DNA of 64,000 bases from an uncultured Lachnospiraceae bacterium (GTDB lineage Bacteria > Bacillota > Clostridia > Lachnospirales > Lachnospiraceae). The position numbers were made by a program, and so were the translations under genes. The notes beneath the pieces were generated by a model, which was given only the letters and a program-made list of their open reading frames with translations, did no database searches and was not told the origin of the DNA. The stretch lies in NCBI GenBank assembly GCA_947625775.1, contig CANQPM010000001.1, positions 62,001 through 126,000 on the forward strand. The letters are read 5' to 3'. Positions 45,626 through 54,604 of this stretch are shown piece after piece. Every line of letters begins with the position of its first letter. The stretch's first letter is position 1.

Positions 45626-47478
45626 TGTGCGGCATTGCGGGATTTAGCTGTTTTAACGTGAATTACACGGAAGATGCCTCGCGCTGGTACAAGGTGCTGC
45701 AGAATATGAACCGCGCGCAAAAGCACCGAGGTCCTGACGAAGACGACGTGAAGCTGTATAAATGCTGCGGACTGGCGCACACGCGCCTTTCCATACTTGA
45801 CCTTTCAAACGGCAGGCAGCCCATGACGCGCCAGTACGGAAACCGCCGCGCTACGATATGCTACAACGGCGAAATTTACAACATGCCCGAGCTTAGGAAA
45901 AAGCTTTTGGCAGACGGCGCAGAGCTTTCCACAGCCTCTGACACGGAGGTCATACTTATGGGCTATCTTCTCTACGGCGCTGATTATGTAAAGCAGCTCA
46001 ACGGCATTTTCGCGTTTGCGATATGGGACGAGGACAAAAAAAGGCTTTTTCTTTTCCGCGACAGAATGGGCGTTAAACCGCTTTTTTATACTTTTTATGG
46101 AAATACACTCGTTTTTTCGTCGGAATTAAAGGGAATTTTTCAGTTCCCGAATATAAAGCCCACTATAGACCGCGAGGGGCTTTGCGAGATATTCGGCTTA
46201 GGTCCTGCAAAAACTTACGGAAAGGGCGTCTTTAAAGATATCCTGGAGCTTCAGGGCGGACATATGCTTGAATTTTACGGCTCATCATATGATGTGTCGC
46301 CGTATTGGCAGCTTGAAAGCAAAGCTCACGGGGAAACATGGGAGCAGACAGTAGAGCACACGCGCTGTCTTGTATGCGACGCGGTTAAGCTCCAGATGCT
46401 TTCAGACGTGCCTGTCTGCACGTTTTTGTCGGGCGGCATCGACAGCAGCCTTGTCACCTCGATATGCGCGGGAGAGCTGAAAAAACAGGGAAAGCGGCTC
46501 GACACATACTCCTTTGATTTTAAGGACAACGACGTAAATTTTAAGGCAAACTCATTCCAGCCCTCGCAGGACCGCCCGTGGGTTGATAAAATGATTAGGT
46601 TCTGCCGCACTAACCACCAGTATCTTGAATGTACCAACGACAGGCTTTATGAATACCTGTTCAAGGCTGTTGACGCGCGCGACCTGCCGTGCATGGCAGA
46701 CGTGGAGGCGTCGATGCTGTATTTCTGCGAAAAAGTCTCCGCAAACCACAAGGTTGCGCTCACAGGCGAGTGCGCAGATGAGATTTTTGGCGGATATCCG
46801 TGGTTTCACAAAAAAGAATGCTTTGACGCGGACTGCTTTCCATGGTCTATGGATTTTACCCCGCGCACTATGCTGTTAAAGGACAGCGTGCTTGAAAAGC
46901 TGCCGCTCGAGGAATACGCGCATGAGGCATATCGGCGCACAGTGGCGGAAACTCCGATTTTGTACGGTGAAAAGGGGGAGGAGAAACGGCGCAGGGAAAT
47001 TTCATACCTTAATTTGAGGTGGTTTATGCAGACGCTGCTGGACAGAATGGACAGAACAAGCATGCACACGGGACTTGAAGCCAGAGTGCCCTTCGCGGAC
47101 CACAGGATTGTGGAATACATATGGAATGTGCCTTGGGAAATGAAGTGCAAGGACAATGTTGTAAAAGGGCTGCTACGCGCGGCGGCGCAGGATCTGCTCC
47201 CCGATGATGTGCTTTACCGCCGAAAAAGCCCGTACCCCAAAACCTACGATCCAAAATATGAGGGGCTTTTGAAACGCGAGCTTTTGAAGGCGCTCTCGAA
47301 CAGCCGCTCGCCGCTCTGCGGACTGATTGACAGGGATAAGACAGAAACATTTCTGCAAAAGCCCAGCGATTACGGCAGGCCTTTCTACGGACAGCTGATG
47401 GCAGGACCGCAGCTTGTGGCTTATCTGCTGCAGGTGAATTACTGGCTTGAAAAGTATGAGATTGAGATTATTATATGA
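45625..47478 (+). CDS. asnB: glutamine-hydrolysing asparagine synthetase AsnB
   Basis: Makes asparagine from aspartate, ATP and glutamine. The N-terminal glutaminase domain starts directly with the nucleophile Cys2 (MCGIAGFSC) and has HRGPDEDDVKLYKCCGLAHT. The C-terminal synthetase domain has the PP-loop FLSGGIDSSLVTSI near residue 270 and ALTGECADEIFGGYPWF. 617 residues, the usual length. The ATG overlaps the dpaB stop by one base. Coupling to dipicolinate genes suggests a sporulation-stage asparagine synthetase, comparable to B. subtilis asnO (yisO), which is sporulation-linked; that comparison is inference. Confidence 0.95.
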   Translation: MCGIAGFSCFNVNYTEDASRWYKVLQNMNRAQKHRGPDEDDVKLYKCCGLAHTRLSILDLSNGRQPMTRQYGNRRATICYNGEIYNMPELRKKLLADGAELSTASDTEVILMGYLLYGADYVKQLNGIFAFAIWDEDKKRLFLFRDRMGVKPLFYTFYGNTLVFSSELKGIFQFPNIKPTIDREGLCEIFGLGPAKTYGKGVFKDILELQGGHMLEFYGSSYDVSPYWQLESKAHGETWEQTVEHTRCLVCDAVKLQMLSDVPVCTFLSGGIDSSLVTSICAGELKKQGKRLDTYSFDFKDNDVNFKANSFQPSQDRPWVDKMIRFCRTNHQYLECTNDRLYEYLFKAVDARDLPCMADVEASMLYFCEKVSANHKVALTGECADEIFGGYPWFHKKECFDADCFPWSMDFTPRTMLLKDSVLEKLPLEEYAHEAYRRTVAETPILYGEKGEEKRRREISYLNLRWFMQTLLDRMDRTSMHTGLEARVPFADHRIVEYIWNVPWEMKCKDNVVKGLLRAAAQDLLPDDVLYRRKSPYPKTYDPKYEGLLKRELLKALSNSRSPLCGLIDRDKTETFLQKPSDYGRPFYGQLMAGPQLVAYLLQVNYWLEKYEIEIII

Positions 47479-47511
47479 TATGCAGCTATAGCATAACCAA
47501 AAAAATTTCAA

Positions 47512-47557
47512 AGCCGCCGCCCGCATATGTCAGAAAGATGTTGTGCGGGCAGCGGCG
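47512..47557 (-). terminator. hairpin between asnB and the two-component operon
   Basis: GCCGC-GCCCGCA pairs with TGCGGGC-GCGGC (one base bulged on each side). On the minus strand it is followed about ten bases later by TTTTTTT, so it most likely ends the histidine-kinase transcript and may also slow asnB read-through. Confidence 0.7.
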
Positions 47558-47578
47558 ACAAGCATACCCATAGAAATC

Positions 47579-49003
47579 CTATATATCTATCGCGGGAAAT
47601 ACCACGTCAAATCTTGTGCCAAGTCCTTCCCTGCTAAGTATATCGTAATAGCCGCCATGCTTATCTACTATCCATTTGGCTATGGACAGCCCCAGCCCTG
47701 TGCCGCCTGTTTTGCTGCTGCGGACTGTATCGGCGCGGTAGAAGCGGTCAAAGGCATGCTCCAAATCCTTTGCGCTCATGCCTATGCCGTTGTCCTGCAC
47801 ACTGTAATATGGAGCGCCGTCTTTTTCACCTGCCCTGATAATGATTTCTTCGCCCTCGCCTGTGTACTTTGCGGCGTTATCTATCAAAATACGCGCCGAC
47901 TGCTTTAGCATGGCAATGTCGCCATATACAAAAGTCTTTTCTTTTTCTTCATATATATAACGGTGTTTTTCATCAATCATAACGGACTCGTCATATACTT
48001 CATGCATAATATCATTCAGGCAAAGCTTCTGCATATCAAGATTCTGTCGGTTAAAATCGCCGCGCGCCAGAAACAGGAGCTGCTCCACCAGCTTCTGCAT
48101 ATGGTTTGACTCGTTTTTTATCGCCTCAATTGACTCCGCCAAAACCGCCTCGTCTTCCTTGCCCCATCGGTCAAGCATGTTTACGTAACCTTGGATTACC
48201 GCTATCGGTGTCCGAAGCTCGTGCGAAGCATCTGATACGAATTGCGCCTGCTGTCTGTATGCGTCCCTGATGCGCTCCAAAAGCCCGTTGAGCGCCGTTT
48301 CTATGCCGCGCAGATCCTTGTCATGCATATGGATTCCCGTATCTATCGCGTCTGCTTTCAGCTTAGAAATGGCGTCCTCCAAGCTCTGGTATTTTGCTTC
48401 ATCAAACGCAAGCTCGCTGAGCGCATGGGCGCGCGCCGCTATTTCATTTAAAGGTCTTAGATTTTCCCTCACAAGCCTTGTGCCGTGCATGGCAAGGCTG
48501 ATAATCTGGATAAGCTCCACGATAAGCACGGCGTACCCCGCCACACACAACGGATAGAGCCATTTTCCTATTTCAAGCGTGTATAGTATTGTGCGCTCAT
48601 CTGAATATTCACTGTCCGAAGCCTGCAAATCTTTGTCCTGTGCGGGCATGCTTACGCGGTATGCTAAATCCTTAATGCTTCTGTCCCTTTTCTCCTCCTG
48701 TCCGTCAATGTCTGCACCGTTTACCAAGTTTTTCGCCCAAACGCCAAAGCCGTCTATGCCCTTCTCAGGCAAGGCCTGCGCTTCATCAGGCGCGAAAAAT
48801 ATTTCCCTTTTATAAAAAAACGAAAATTTACCCGCATTTGCGATATCAGCCGCATAAATAAACGCCGCCCCCAAAAACAGAACGGCAAAAAAGTCCACAA
48901 CAATATAACTCCAAAGCCTGTACAGAACATTTTGAAAATTAATCCGCCGCGCGATTGAAGTCACTCTTATATTTTCCGTTTTTTTCCCTGATTTCCTTTC
49001 CAT
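47579..49003 (-). CDS. sensor histidine kinase
   Basis: A 474-residue membrane histidine kinase. Helices lie at about residues 28-55 and 148-172, enclosing an extracytoplasmic sensor of about 90 residues; a HAMP-like linker follows. The phosphoacceptor is in FVSDASHELRTPIAVIQGYV, with ARILIDNAAKYTGEG (N box), VQDNGIGMSAKD (G1) and TGGTGLGLSIAKWIVDKHGG (G2). It partners with the response regulator encoded 28 bases upstream. The signal is unknown, and the sensor region has no recognised domain. Confidence 0.94.
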   Translation of the reverse strand: MERKSGKKTENIRVTSIARRINFQNVLYRLWSYIVVDFFAVLFLGAAFIYAADIANAGKFSFFYKREIFFAPDEAQALPEKGIDGFGVWAKNLVNGADIDGQEEKRDRSIKDLAYRVSMPAQDKDLQASDSEYSDERTILYTLEIGKWLYPLCVAGYAVLIVELIQIISLAMHGTRLVRENLRPLNEIAARAHALSELAFDEAKYQSLEDAISKLKADAIDTGIHMHDKDLRGIETALNGLLERIRDAYRQQAQFVSDASHELRTPIAVIQGYVNMLDRWGKEDEAVLAESIEAIKNESNHMQKLVEQLLFLARGDFNRQNLDMQKLCLNDIMHEVYDESVMIDEKHRYIYEEKEKTFVYGDIAMLKQSARILIDNAAKYTGEGEEIIIRAGEKDGAPYYSVQDNGIGMSAKDLEHAFDRFYRADTVRSSKTGGTGLGLSIAKWIVDKHGGYYDILSREGLGTRFDVVFPAIDI

Positions 49004-49030
49004 ATCAGCCCCCGTGCCGCTTCAGACGCG

Positions 49031-49711
49031 CTAATCCTTTATGCAGTATCCCACGCCGCGCACTGTCTGTATCAGCTTTATGCCATATTTATCATCAATT
49101 TTGCTGCGCAGATAACGCACATATACGTCGATAATATTTGTCTCGCCCATATAGTCATAACCGCACACCTTTTCAAGCAGGGTGTCGCGCGAAATGACGA
49201 TATTCTTGTTTTCAAGCAGCACGCGCAGAAGCTCAAACTCCCTGTGCGTAAGCTCGATAAGCTCATCTTTAAACCGCGCCTCATAGCGAGCCACATCAAC
49301 CGTGAGCCCGCCGCATGAAAGCACGCTTGAATTTTCGCGCGCCGCTCCCTGCCGCTTTTTGAGCGCAAGCCTTATGCGCGCAAGCAGCTCCTCTATCGCA
49401 AACGGCTTAGTCATATAGTCGTCAGCGCCCCCGTCAAGCCCCGCGACCTTGTCCATGACCTCGTCCCTTGCCGTAAGCATTATGACAGGCATGTCAGAAT
49501 TTTTGCGGAGCCTGCGCAGCACCTCAAAGCCGTTAAGCTCGGGCAGCATAATGTCAAGCACCATCAAATCAGCCTTACCGCTCAGCGCCAGTTCAAGCCC
49601 TTCCCTTCCGTCCTGCGCCTTCAGCACCTCATACCCTTCATGCCTTAGCTCCAGCTCCAAAAAACGCCCTATTTTCTCCTCGTCCTCAACAATCAAAACT
49701 GTTACCGCCAT
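49031..49711 (-). CDS. OmpR/PhoB-family response regulator
   Basis: About 226 residues: a receiver domain with the acidic pocket EDEEKIG, phosphoacceptor Asp in LMVLDIMLPELNGFEVL and the conserved Lys in MTKPFAIEELLARI, then a winged-helix DNA-binding domain ending YVRYLRSKIDDKYGIKLIQT with VRGVGYCI. GGAAGG eight bases before the ATG at 49711 gives the start. It is cotranscribed with the upstream DUF4342 gene and the downstream kinase. Confidence 0.95.
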   Translation of the reverse strand: MAVTVLIVEDEEKIGRFLELELRHEGYEVLKAQDGREGLELALSGKADLMVLDIMLPELNGFEVLRRLRKNSDMPVIMLTARDEVMDKVAGLDGGADDYMTKPFAIEELLARIRLALKKRQGAARENSSVLSCGGLTVDVARYEARFKDELIELTHREFELLRVLLENKNIVISRDTLLEKVCGYDYMGETNIIDVYVRYLRSKIDDKYGIKLIQTVRGVGYCIKD

Positions 49712-49746
49712 AACGCCGCCCTTCCGCTCATAATGCATGATTTTCT

Positions 49747-50286
49747 CTATTTGTCCTTAGACACAGTATCGCTAAATTCACTCTTTATGTTTTCCACTGC
49801 GTCAGCCGCGCTGTCAAACGCCTGATTAATGTCCACTGCCGCCACGTCAGGTCCTGCAAAGCGGTATCTCATGCTGAAAAACAGCCCTATAATCAGCAGC
49901 CATATCACCATGCCCGCCGAAAAGAGAAACAGCAGCACAAGCACCGTTATCGGCATTCTGAAAATTTCCCTGCCTTTTCTCTCGACGCAGAAGCTGTTGT
50001 TGTTCCCTTTTTCAAGCCATCTGCCGCACCATGAAAAAAATCTCCCCAAAAGCTTTCCGACGCTGACCTTTTTCTCCTCCTTGCCGTCAAAATCAAAGTC
50101 TATGTTCTTTTGACCGCCTTTTGTAGTATAGCTTGGCGCGCCCTCCTGCTTTACCTTTCCATTCCGTTCCAGATAAATCATCGCGTCAAGTATGTCCCAG
50201 CCGCTTTTTTCAAGCGCCTCCTTAGCCTCCTCGTATGACACGCCCGCGCGTTCCCTCAGTTTTTCCACCTTTTCAAAGTTGTCCAT
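49747..50286 (-). CDS. UBA-like/DUF4342 membrane protein
   Basis: A 179-residue protein with an N-terminal three-helix UBA/TS-N-like domain (NFEKVEKLRERAGVSYEEAK, EALEKSGWDILDAMIYLERN), a charged linker, then the DUF4342 segment VERKGREIFRMPITVLVLLF with a single membrane helix. A cytoplasmic or external tail follows. DUF4342 proteins are small and uncharacterised in Clostridia. It heads the two-component operon; the nine-base gap to the longest regulator frame suggests coupling, so it may modulate that signalling system. This is inference. Confidence 0.8.
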   Translation of the reverse strand: MDNFEKVEKLRERAGVSYEEAKEALEKSGWDILDAMIYLERNGKVKQEGAPSYTTKGGQKNIDFDFDGKEEKKVSVGKLLGRFFSWCGRWLEKGNNNSFCVERKGREIFRMPITVLVLLFLFSAGMVIWLLIIGLFFSMRYRFAGPDVAAVDINQAFDSAADAVENIKSEFSDTVSKDK

Positions 50287-50410
50287 AAAAATCCTCCATT
50301 CTTAACGGCATTATTTTTGTATGCCATATACTTTATTTTTTGATAATGCTATGTTAAGACATCAAAATTAAACTGAAATGCAGACAACATTAAAATCAGA
50401 TTAAAATTAA

Positions 50411-50448
50411 TTAAAGCCCCGCAGCTTTTACACCGCAGGGCTTTTTAC
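50411..50448 (-). terminator. terminator of the first chemoreceptor gene
   Basis: Minus-strand AAGCCCTGCGG / CTGCGGGGCTT stem with an eight-base loop, beginning a few bases after the stop at 50451 and followed by a T-rich tract. Confidence 0.75.
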
Positions 50449-50450
50449 TT

Positions 50451-52202
50451 TTATCCCTCAATATTAAAGAATTTCGTGTCACCGTCAAGCGATACCGCCA
50501 AATCCTTCAGCTTAGCCGACGACTCCGCCACTGTCGTGATTGTCTGGCTTAGCTCGTTCATTGATGACGATGCCTGCTCAGTTGACGCCGCATTCTCCTG
50601 TGAAATCGCCGACAGGCTCTGAATAATGTCTATCACTCCGCCCCTTGCCGCGTCACAGCCCTTTGCCTGCTCATTTATCGAGGTCACGCCTTCATTTGCC
50701 ACGCGTATTCCGTCGTTCATGCCCTCCACCTGATTCTTGGTCGCGTTCAGGTTTTCCTGCTGCTCGCTTATGCGCACCTTGACCTCGTCCATCATTTTAA
50801 GCGAGTTCTGCGAGGCTTCTGAAAGCGTGGCTATTATCTCGGAAATGAGCTGCGCCGACTTGTTTGACTCCTCGGAAAGCTTTTGTATCTCCGTCGCGAC
50901 TACGGCAAAGCCGCGTCCTGCCTCGCCTGCCCTTGCCGCCTCAATTGACGCGTTCAATGAAAGGAGGTTCGTCTGCGACGCAACGCTCATAATCATGCTT
51001 ACCGCGTCTGAAATGCGTTTTACCGCGTCGTCTGTCTCCGCCACGTTCTTTGCCACTCCGAATACCGCGTCCGTCATCTTCTGGCTCGATTCGTCAAGCT
51101 CGCGCATTATCTCAAATACCTTTTTGCTCGCAGACGCCATTTCAGCCGAGTTTTCATTCAGATTGCCGATATTTGACACTATATTTTCTATGAGCACGCC
51201 CATCTCGTCTATCTTAAGCGTCGCGCTCTCGATATCCTCCGCAAGCGACATAGCGCCCGTCGAAAGATCGGCTACAGTCGAGTTTATATTGTCCGCATTG
51301 TGACTCGTCTGCTGCGACATGGTTTCAAGCTCCTCGCCTGACGAAAGCAGCTCGTCAGCGCAGCTCTTTATGCCGCCGATTGTAGAGCGCATGCGGTCAA
51401 TGCACTCCGCCACGCCGCGCGCCATATCACCAATCTCATCCTTTCTCGCAACCGCTTTCTCGTCTACCTTATATGTAAGATTGCCCTGCGCCAGGCTGTC
51501 AACGGCATCCCTTGCGCTGTCAATCGCCTTTACAAGATTTGTGGAAATAATCACTATAATGACAAGCATTACTATTCCTATAACCACGGTCACTCCTATG
51601 AGAATACCGCAGCGCTGCGCGATAAAGCTGTCAATCTCGCTGCTCGGGGCGCCCGCAAATACCATTCCGACTATGCTGCCGTCGGGATTTTCAAGCGGCA
51701 GATAGTACGCGTAATAATTCTCGCCGTTTATCGCAAGCTTGGTCGCCGTATATTCCTCGCCGCCAAGCACCTTCCTTGCAACCTCCTCGGAAGCCTTTGT
51801 GTCAACCATGCGATCGCCCGTTGACGCGTCAATGAGCGTAGTCGCTTTCCGCGTATCGCCGTAAAACAGCGTAATCTCCACGTTAGTCCCCTCTACATAC
51901 GCGTCGAGATCCTCCATGCTCGACGTAATATTGTAATCACCCTTCACAAGCGGAGAATTGCCGTTCAGCGCCTGCGTGCTGTCAAGAAAATAATCGTCGT
52001 CATTCAGCGTGTCGTATGACGCCTTTAATGATATGCAGACCGATTTAAGACGCGACAGCGCCTCATTCTGCAGTCCGCTCTCCATGTTCTTTACCGCCGT
52101 CACTATGCTCACCACGCTTGCTATAAGCAGCGGCAGAATGGACATCATCAGCAGCTGGAATTTGATGCCTTTTAAAAAATTTGTTCGTTTTTCCGTCTTC
52201 AT
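50451..52202 (-). CDS. methyl-accepting chemotaxis protein with Cache domain
   Basis: A 583-residue chemoreceptor: an N-terminal helix, an extracytoplasmic single-Cache-type sensor of about 150 residues ([17 protein letters not shown] ... [20 protein letters not shown]), a second helix near 215, a HAMP domain and the long methyl-accepting coiled coil. The hairpin tip reads [20 protein letters not shown], the CheA/CheW-binding signature. It starts at 52202 behind AAAGGAG; the longer frame to 52292 lacks support. Its sensor resembles that of the receptor at the window end, so the pair probably detect related small ligands. Confidence 0.95.
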   Translation of the reverse strand: MKTEKRTNFLKGIKFQLLMMSILPLLIASVVSIVTAVKNMESGLQNEALSRLKSVCISLKASYDTLNDDDYFLDSTQALNGNSPLVKGDYNITSSMEDLDAYVEGTNVEITLFYGDTRKATTLIDASTGDRMVDTKASEEVARKVLGGEEYTATKLAINGENYYAYYLPLENPDGSIVGMVFAGAPSSEIDSFIAQRCGILIGVTVVIGIVMLVIIVIISTNLVKAIDSARDAVDSLAQGNLTYKVDEKAVARKDEIGDMARGVAECIDRMRSTIGGIKSCADELLSSGEELETMSQQTSHNADNINSTVADLSTGAMSLAEDIESATLKIDEMGVLIENIVSNIGNLNENSAEMASASKKVFEIMRELDESSQKMTDAVFGVAKNVAETDDAVKRISDAVSMIMSVASQTNLLSLNASIEAARAGEAGRGFAVVATEIQKLSEESNKSAQLISEIIATLSEASQNSLKMMDEVKVRISEQQENLNATKNQVEGMNDGIRVANEGVTSINEQAKGCDAARGGVIDIIQSLSAISQENAASTEQASSSMNELSQTITTVAESSAKLKDLAVSLDGDTKFFNIEG

Positions 52203-52510
52203 ATACCTTTTCTCCTTTACTCGTTGATTAGCAGGCAATTGCGAAAATATGTTTAAGAAAACAGAATTTGATAAAATATGCAAAACGCCCATTTTTGCCT
52301 ATTTTGCCAAATTTTTTTATTATAAGAAATTCCGCAGCCACACGTCAATAAACCTACTATAATAAATTTTAACATATTATTGTAAATAATCAACAAGAAA
52401 ATGTAAATAAAAGCATAAATTTTGTAGCTTATCGCTTAAATCCAGTCTAATAAAGCATTATCGCGCCCTCCTTCGCCAAATGGCTTTCCAGCCCGGACAA
52501 AATACGCGCA
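52203..52510 (-). promoter_or_regulatory. A+T-rich leader and promoter region of the chemoreceptor
   Basis: No gene is present. A sigma-A-type promoter TTGACG / TATAAT (complements of 52343-52348 and 52319-52324, 18-base spacer) lies about 115 bases upstream of the chemoreceptor start. I saw no convincing sigma-28 flagellar promoter. Confidence 0.6.
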
Positions 52511-52550
52511 AAAAGCCCCGCAGCCTGATTTCTCAAGCCGCGGGGCTTTT
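52511..52550 (-). terminator. terminator of amt-PII
   Basis: Minus-strand AAAAGCCCCGCGG / CTGCGGGGCTTTT stem with a loop of about 14 bases and a short T-run, 50 bases past the stop at 52599. Confidence 0.85.
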
Positions 52551-52598
52551 CGCTATATAAAGTTTATATGGGAATGGATTGGCATTATTATCTTATAA

Positions 52599-54389
52599 TT
52601 ATTCTACGTCAGCAAGCGCCGCAAAATTCTCCTCGCCTGTACGTATCTTGACAACCTTATCAACATTGTAAACAAATATCTTGCCGTCGCCGATATGGCC
52701 TGTATAAAGCACCTTCTTAGCCGTCTCGATAACCGTGTCTACAGGTATGCTTGCGACAACGACCTCGACCTTAATCTTGGGAAGCAGCGTCGCGTCGATT
52801 TCAGCGCCACGGTATTTCTCGCCCGCGCCCTTCTGAATGCCGCAGCCCATAACCTGGGTTACCGTCATGCCTGTAACGCCTATCTCGTTCATAGCCTTAC
52901 GCAGCACATCGTACCTTGAAAGCTTTGCGATAATGACAACCTTGTAAATACCCGACTCGGAAGCCACGGGAACCTTTGCAACCTTGACAGCCGCATTCCG
53001 CTGTACCTCTGACGCCTCATCATAATTGTCAGTGCCAAGCTGCGTATTTTCATTCTCTTCCATAATCATGGTATTTGAAATATCCATCATGCTAAAGCCC
53101 GCATACGCTGAGGGAAGTCCGTGCTCCGTAGAGTCAAGACCTACAATTTCCTCCTCCTCTGAAGCCCTGAGCCCAAATATCGCCTTAATTACCATAAACG
53201 AAATCGTAATCGTTACAGCCGTAAAAGCCATAGTCGCACAAAGTCCGAGCAGCTGTACGCCAAGCAGCTTAAAGCCGCCGCCGTAGAAAAGTCCTTCGCC
53301 CATAATCTGGTTTGCGCCGAAGTTTACGCCATCGCCATAGCCTCTTGCAAAAGCGGGCGCTGTCTCAGTTGCAAAAAGACCTACTGAAATTGTTCCCCAT
53401 ACGCCGTTCAAAAAGTGAACCGCAACCGCGCCGACAGGATCGTCAACGTGAAGCTTGTTGTCAAGGAACCATACGCCGAATACTACCAGCACGCCAGCCA
53501 CAGCGCCTATAACGATAGAGCCGAACGCGTCGCACACATCGCAGGGAGCCGTAATCGCCACAAGACCTGCAAGTGAGGCGTTAAGGCACATAGATACATC
53601 GGGCTTGCCGTATTTTACCCATGTGAGCACCATACATACCACAGTGGCAACAGCGGGCGCAATCGTCGTCGTCACAAAGATAGAACCAAGCTCGGCAACT
53701 GATGTAGCCGCCGCGCCGTTGAAGCCGTACCAGCCAAGCCACAGGATAAACACGCCGAGGCAGCCAATCGGAAGGTTGTGGCCTGGGAAAGCGTTTACCT
53801 TTGTAATCTTTCCAGATTTATCCTTTACAAACTTGCCGATACGCGGCCCTAAGATGTACGCGCCAATCAGAGCGCACGTGCCGCCTACCATATGTATGCA
53901 GTTAGAACCCGCGAAATCGTGGAAGCCCATCTGTGCAAGCCAGCCGCCGCCCCATGTCCAGTGCGCCTCTATCGGGTAAATCAGCGCTGAGATAACTCCC
54001 GAATACACACAGTAGGAAATAAATCTTGTTCTCTCTGCCATAGCGCCTGAAACGATTGTCGCAGTCGTCGCGCAGAATACTAAGTTAAATACGAAGTTTG
54101 ACCAATCAAAGCTCTCATAGCTTGTGAAAATGTCAAACCCAGGCTTTCCGATAATGCCTGCTATGTCCTCTCCTAAGAACAGGCCAAAGCCAATCAAAAT
54201 AAACATTACCGTGCCGATACAGAAATCCATAAGGTTTTTCATAAGAATGTTGCCCGCGTTCTTCGCCCTGGTAAAGCCCGTTTCTACCATTGCAAAGCCC
54301 GCCTGCATCCAGAACACCAGCGCTGCGCCGATTAAAAACCAGACGCCGAACACTTCGCCGTTTATGGCGCTTAAAATCTCCTCTGTCAT
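52599..54389 (-). CDS. ammonium channel Amt fused to P-II (GlnK) regulator
   Basis: A 596-residue fusion. Residues 1 to about 405 form an Amt/Mep channel with eleven helices (FWMQAGFAMVETGFTRAKNA, DFAGSNCIHMVGGTCALIGA, GWYGFNGAAA, AVHFLNGVWGTISVGLF). A linker follows, then from about residue 478 a complete P-II domain: YKVVIIAKLSRYDVLRKAMN, a T-loop region with QKGAGEKYRGAE and its tyrosine, LLPKIKVEV, and GHIGDGKIFVYNVDKVVKIR ending TGE. Normally GlnK is a separate trimeric protein that plugs Amt; here the plug is tethered. GAGGAGG sets the start at 54389. Such fusions are known in some Clostridia. Confidence 0.93.
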   Translation of the reverse strand: MTEEILSAINGEVFGVWFLIGAALVFWMQAGFAMVETGFTRAKNAGNILMKNLMDFCIGTVMFILIGFGLFLGEDIAGIIGKPGFDIFTSYESFDWSNFVFNLVFCATTATIVSGAMAERTRFISYCVYSGVISALIYPIEAHWTWGGGWLAQMGFHDFAGSNCIHMVGGTCALIGAYILGPRIGKFVKDKSGKITKVNAFPGHNLPIGCLGVFILWLGWYGFNGAAATSVAELGSIFVTTTIAPAVATVVCMVLTWVKYGKPDVSMCLNASLAGLVAITAPCDVCDAFGSIVIGAVAGVLVVFGVWFLDNKLHVDDPVGAVAVHFLNGVWGTISVGLFATETAPAFARGYGDGVNFGANQIMGEGLFYGGGFKLLGVQLLGLCATMAFTAVTITISFMVIKAIFGLRASEEEEIVGLDSTEHGLPSAYAGFSMMDISNTMIMEENENTQLGTDNYDEASEVQRNAAVKVAKVPVASESGIYKVVIIAKLSRYDVLRKAMNEIGVTGMTVTQVMGCGIQKGAGEKYRGAEIDATLLPKIKVEVVVASIPVDTVIETAKKVLYTGHIGDGKIFVYNVDKVVKIRTGEENFAALADVE

Positions 54390-54420
54390 AATTTTTTCCT
54401 CCTCGTTTATAAATTTAAAC

Positions 54421-54502
54421 AAAAAAAGCGCTACGAGTTTTTCAACTCATAGCGCCTTTGCTTTATGTACGTTATCTTAGCACTGATTATTCAAAATGTC
54501 AA
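54421..54502 (-). promoter_or_regulatory. amt promoter followed by a leader terminator hairpin
   Basis: Minus strand: TTGACA (complement of 54497-54502), 17 bases, TAAGAT (complement of 54474-54479). About 12 bases after the expected transcription start is GGCGCTATGAG pairing with CTCGTAGCGC (one G-T pair), then TTTTTTT. The hairpin looks like an intrinsic terminator inside the amt leader, upstream of the ribosome binding site. Conditional antitermination is therefore likely; the factor is unknown. Confidence 0.65.
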
Positions 54503-54604
54503 ACCCTTTTTTTATAATTTTTAAATATTTTTTTGCCCATTTTTTATATTTACAGTATAGTGCATATATCAGCCGTTATGTTGCCATTTTATGCGTTATA
54601 TTAT

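Noticed and set aside
52430..52460. Sigma-28 flagellar-type promoter for the chemoreceptor
   Set aside because: A GCGATAAG-like element exists on the minus strand, but no TAAA box at the proper distance; a sigma-A-type promoter nearer the gene fits better.
54421..54455. ANTAR-protein two-hairpin target in the amt leader
   Set aside because: Only one hairpin is visible, with a GAAA tetraloop rather than the expected six-base loop, and there are only about 12 bases of leader before it.
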